From positions 62,001 to 126,000 of the forward strand of contig NZ_JANKMS010000009.1 of assembly GCF_024649945.1 (NCBI RefSeq): DNA of 64,000 bases, given 5' to 3'. The stretch is from Flavobacterium panacis. GTDB lineage: Bacteria; Bacteroidota; Bacteroidia; Flavobacteriales; Flavobacteriaceae. A program made the translations under genes and the position numbers. Below the pieces are notes generated by a model that saw only the letters and a program-made list of their open reading frames with translations, was not told the DNA's origin and did not search any database. Of this stretch, positions 63,271 to 64,000 are shown in pieces (the stretch's first letter is position 1; each line of letters opens with the position of its first letter).

Positions 63271-64000
63271 CCTTGCTTTACTTTCGATATACGGAATTAT
63301 TTATGCCTGCGCCGGAGGAGACGATTGGGATTTTTTTGGTTACAATTCTAATTTTACACCGGAAACTTTTGCCGACAAATCGTATTCGCCTCTTTTTCTT
63401 TCGGGAGCAATTTTTTACGGAATTGGGTTTGATACCCAACATAATTCTCGTTTCAATGAAAATATAAAATCAGATTGGGCAGATTATTTAAAAGGAAAAG
63501 CAGATACCACGACTGTAAATTATTTCTTGATTGGAGATATAGCTGCAAGATATTATGATGATAAAAATGCAATCAAAAATAAAGAAGAAATCACAGATCT
63601 GCATGTTTATTATAAAACAAAAAAAGAGAATAAAAGTTCGCAGAAATGGGGAAAAAAGATCAATTTAAAAGACGAAAAGATTAAAAACTTTGTTGAGTTT
63701 TTATACTTAGCACAAAAAATAGAAACCGTTTCAATTAGAGAAGATTTTTGGAGTTATGAACCTGTTGCGGTGAAAACTTTTAATGATGCCAAAATGATTC
63801 AGTCTATAGAAAATGTTTACAATACATTATCTGATCCTTTTCTGAAAAACAGGTATTGGTTTTTGACCATGAAAGCACGTTTTTACAGTAATGACAAGCA
63901 AAAAGCAATTGATTTTTTTAATAAAACAGAAAGTTCAGTTGCCAAAAATACTTTGTATTATCGTGCTTTGGCTTATGTGGCCGGAATTAATTTTAAGCAG
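63230..64000 (+). CDS. Lipoprotein-like gene, 5-prime part (cut by window edge)
   Basis: 257 codons are visible and the frame is open to the right edge. The ATG at 63230 gives a signal peptide (KLFLSFSLALLSIYGIIYAC) with a possible lipobox cysteine at residue 27, then AGGDDWDFFGYNSNFTPE. The later part is helical with pairs of aromatic residues (NRYWFLTMKARFYSND), like TPR-type repeats. It starts within the end of the upstream lipoprotein gene. The family is a Bacteroidota hypothetical seen next to such lipoproteins, from memory. Confidence 0.7.
   Translation, partial: MKRIFLNKLFLSFSLALLSIYGIIYACAGGDDWDFFGYNSNFTPETFADKSYSPLFLSGAIFYGIGFDTQHNSRFNENIKSDWADYLKGKADTTTVNYFLIGDIAARYYDDKNAIKNKEEITDLHVYYKTKKENKSSQKWGKKINLKDEKIKNFVEFLYLAQKIETVSIREDFWSYEPVAVKTFNDAKMIQSIENVYNTLSDPFLKNRYWFLTMKARFYSNDKQKAIDFFNKTESSVAKNTLYYRALAYVAGINFKQ

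Noticed and set aside
1-64000. tRNA, rRNA, CRISPR array, transposase or integrase
   Set aside because: No tRNA cloverleaf ends, no regularly spaced direct repeats with unique spacers and no recombinase motifs were seen on reading. A tRNA scan and a transposase profile search would settle this.

Overview
The window looks like chromosomal DNA of a flavobacterium, probably genus Flavobacterium (Bacteroidota). The DNA is AT-rich. Many genes are preceded by the Bacteroidota -7 box TAnnTTTG, sometimes with a TTG about 19-21 bases upstream. The gene content fits: PorZ of the type IX secretion system, a SusC/SusD pair with an ECF sigma factor and FecR, a B-type succinate dehydrogenase, a cysteine-poor DksA-like protein and an OmpA protein with thrombospondin type 3 repeats. 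No tRNA, rRNA, transposase or CRISPR array was seen. Both ends cut genes: a MoxR ATPase on the left and a lipoprotein-like gene on the right.

Layout. 0-7 kb: MoxR ATPase (partial), aldo/keto reductase, a short-chain dehydrogenase bracketed by inverted copies of a palindromic repeat, an AlbA_2-domain protein, a DUF3298-type lipoprotein, a cystathionine gamma-synthase-type enzyme and a barrel-like outer membrane protein. 7-27 kb is mostly housekeeping: gdhA, porZ, recO, ileS, a DksA-like gene, lspA, AddA- and AddB-like helicase/nuclease subunits, kbl, ompA. A three-gene Roadblock/LC7 module is inserted at 15.9-17.1 kb and a second copy, in opposite orientation, lies at 27.7-28.9 kb after a small ABC transporter. 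29-37 kb: alpha/beta hydrolase, then a divergent ECF sigma / FecR pair followed by SusC and SusD. 37-40 kb: ferritin and aminopeptidase P. 40-45 kb is an accessory stretch of small and unknown genes with several intergenic repeats: a LytTR membrane regulator, small membrane proteins, a CI-like repressor with a divergent small gene, and a secreted surface-type protein. 45-51 kb: HMG-CoA synthase, the sdhCAB operon and a WG-repeat protein. 51-60 kb: GH20 hexosaminidase, a DeoR regulator, and a four-gene operon (GntP permease, RidA, D-threonine aldolase/D-serine dehydratase-type enzyme, M19 dipeptidase) that reads as a D-amino-acid or D-peptide uptake and breakdown locus. 60-64 kb: omega-amidase-type nitrilase, an Ig-like lipoprotein, and a pair of overlapping lipoprotein-like genes.

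The strongest candidate for an undescribed system is the duplicated module of two Roadblock/LC7-like proteins plus a small divergent lysine-rich protein; no GTPase partner is encoded next to either copy. Other points worth following are an isoleucyl-tRNA synthetase whose HIGH motif reads GIHH, paired 14-base direct repeats that look like the operator of the D-amino-acid locus, and several families of palindromic intergenic repeats.
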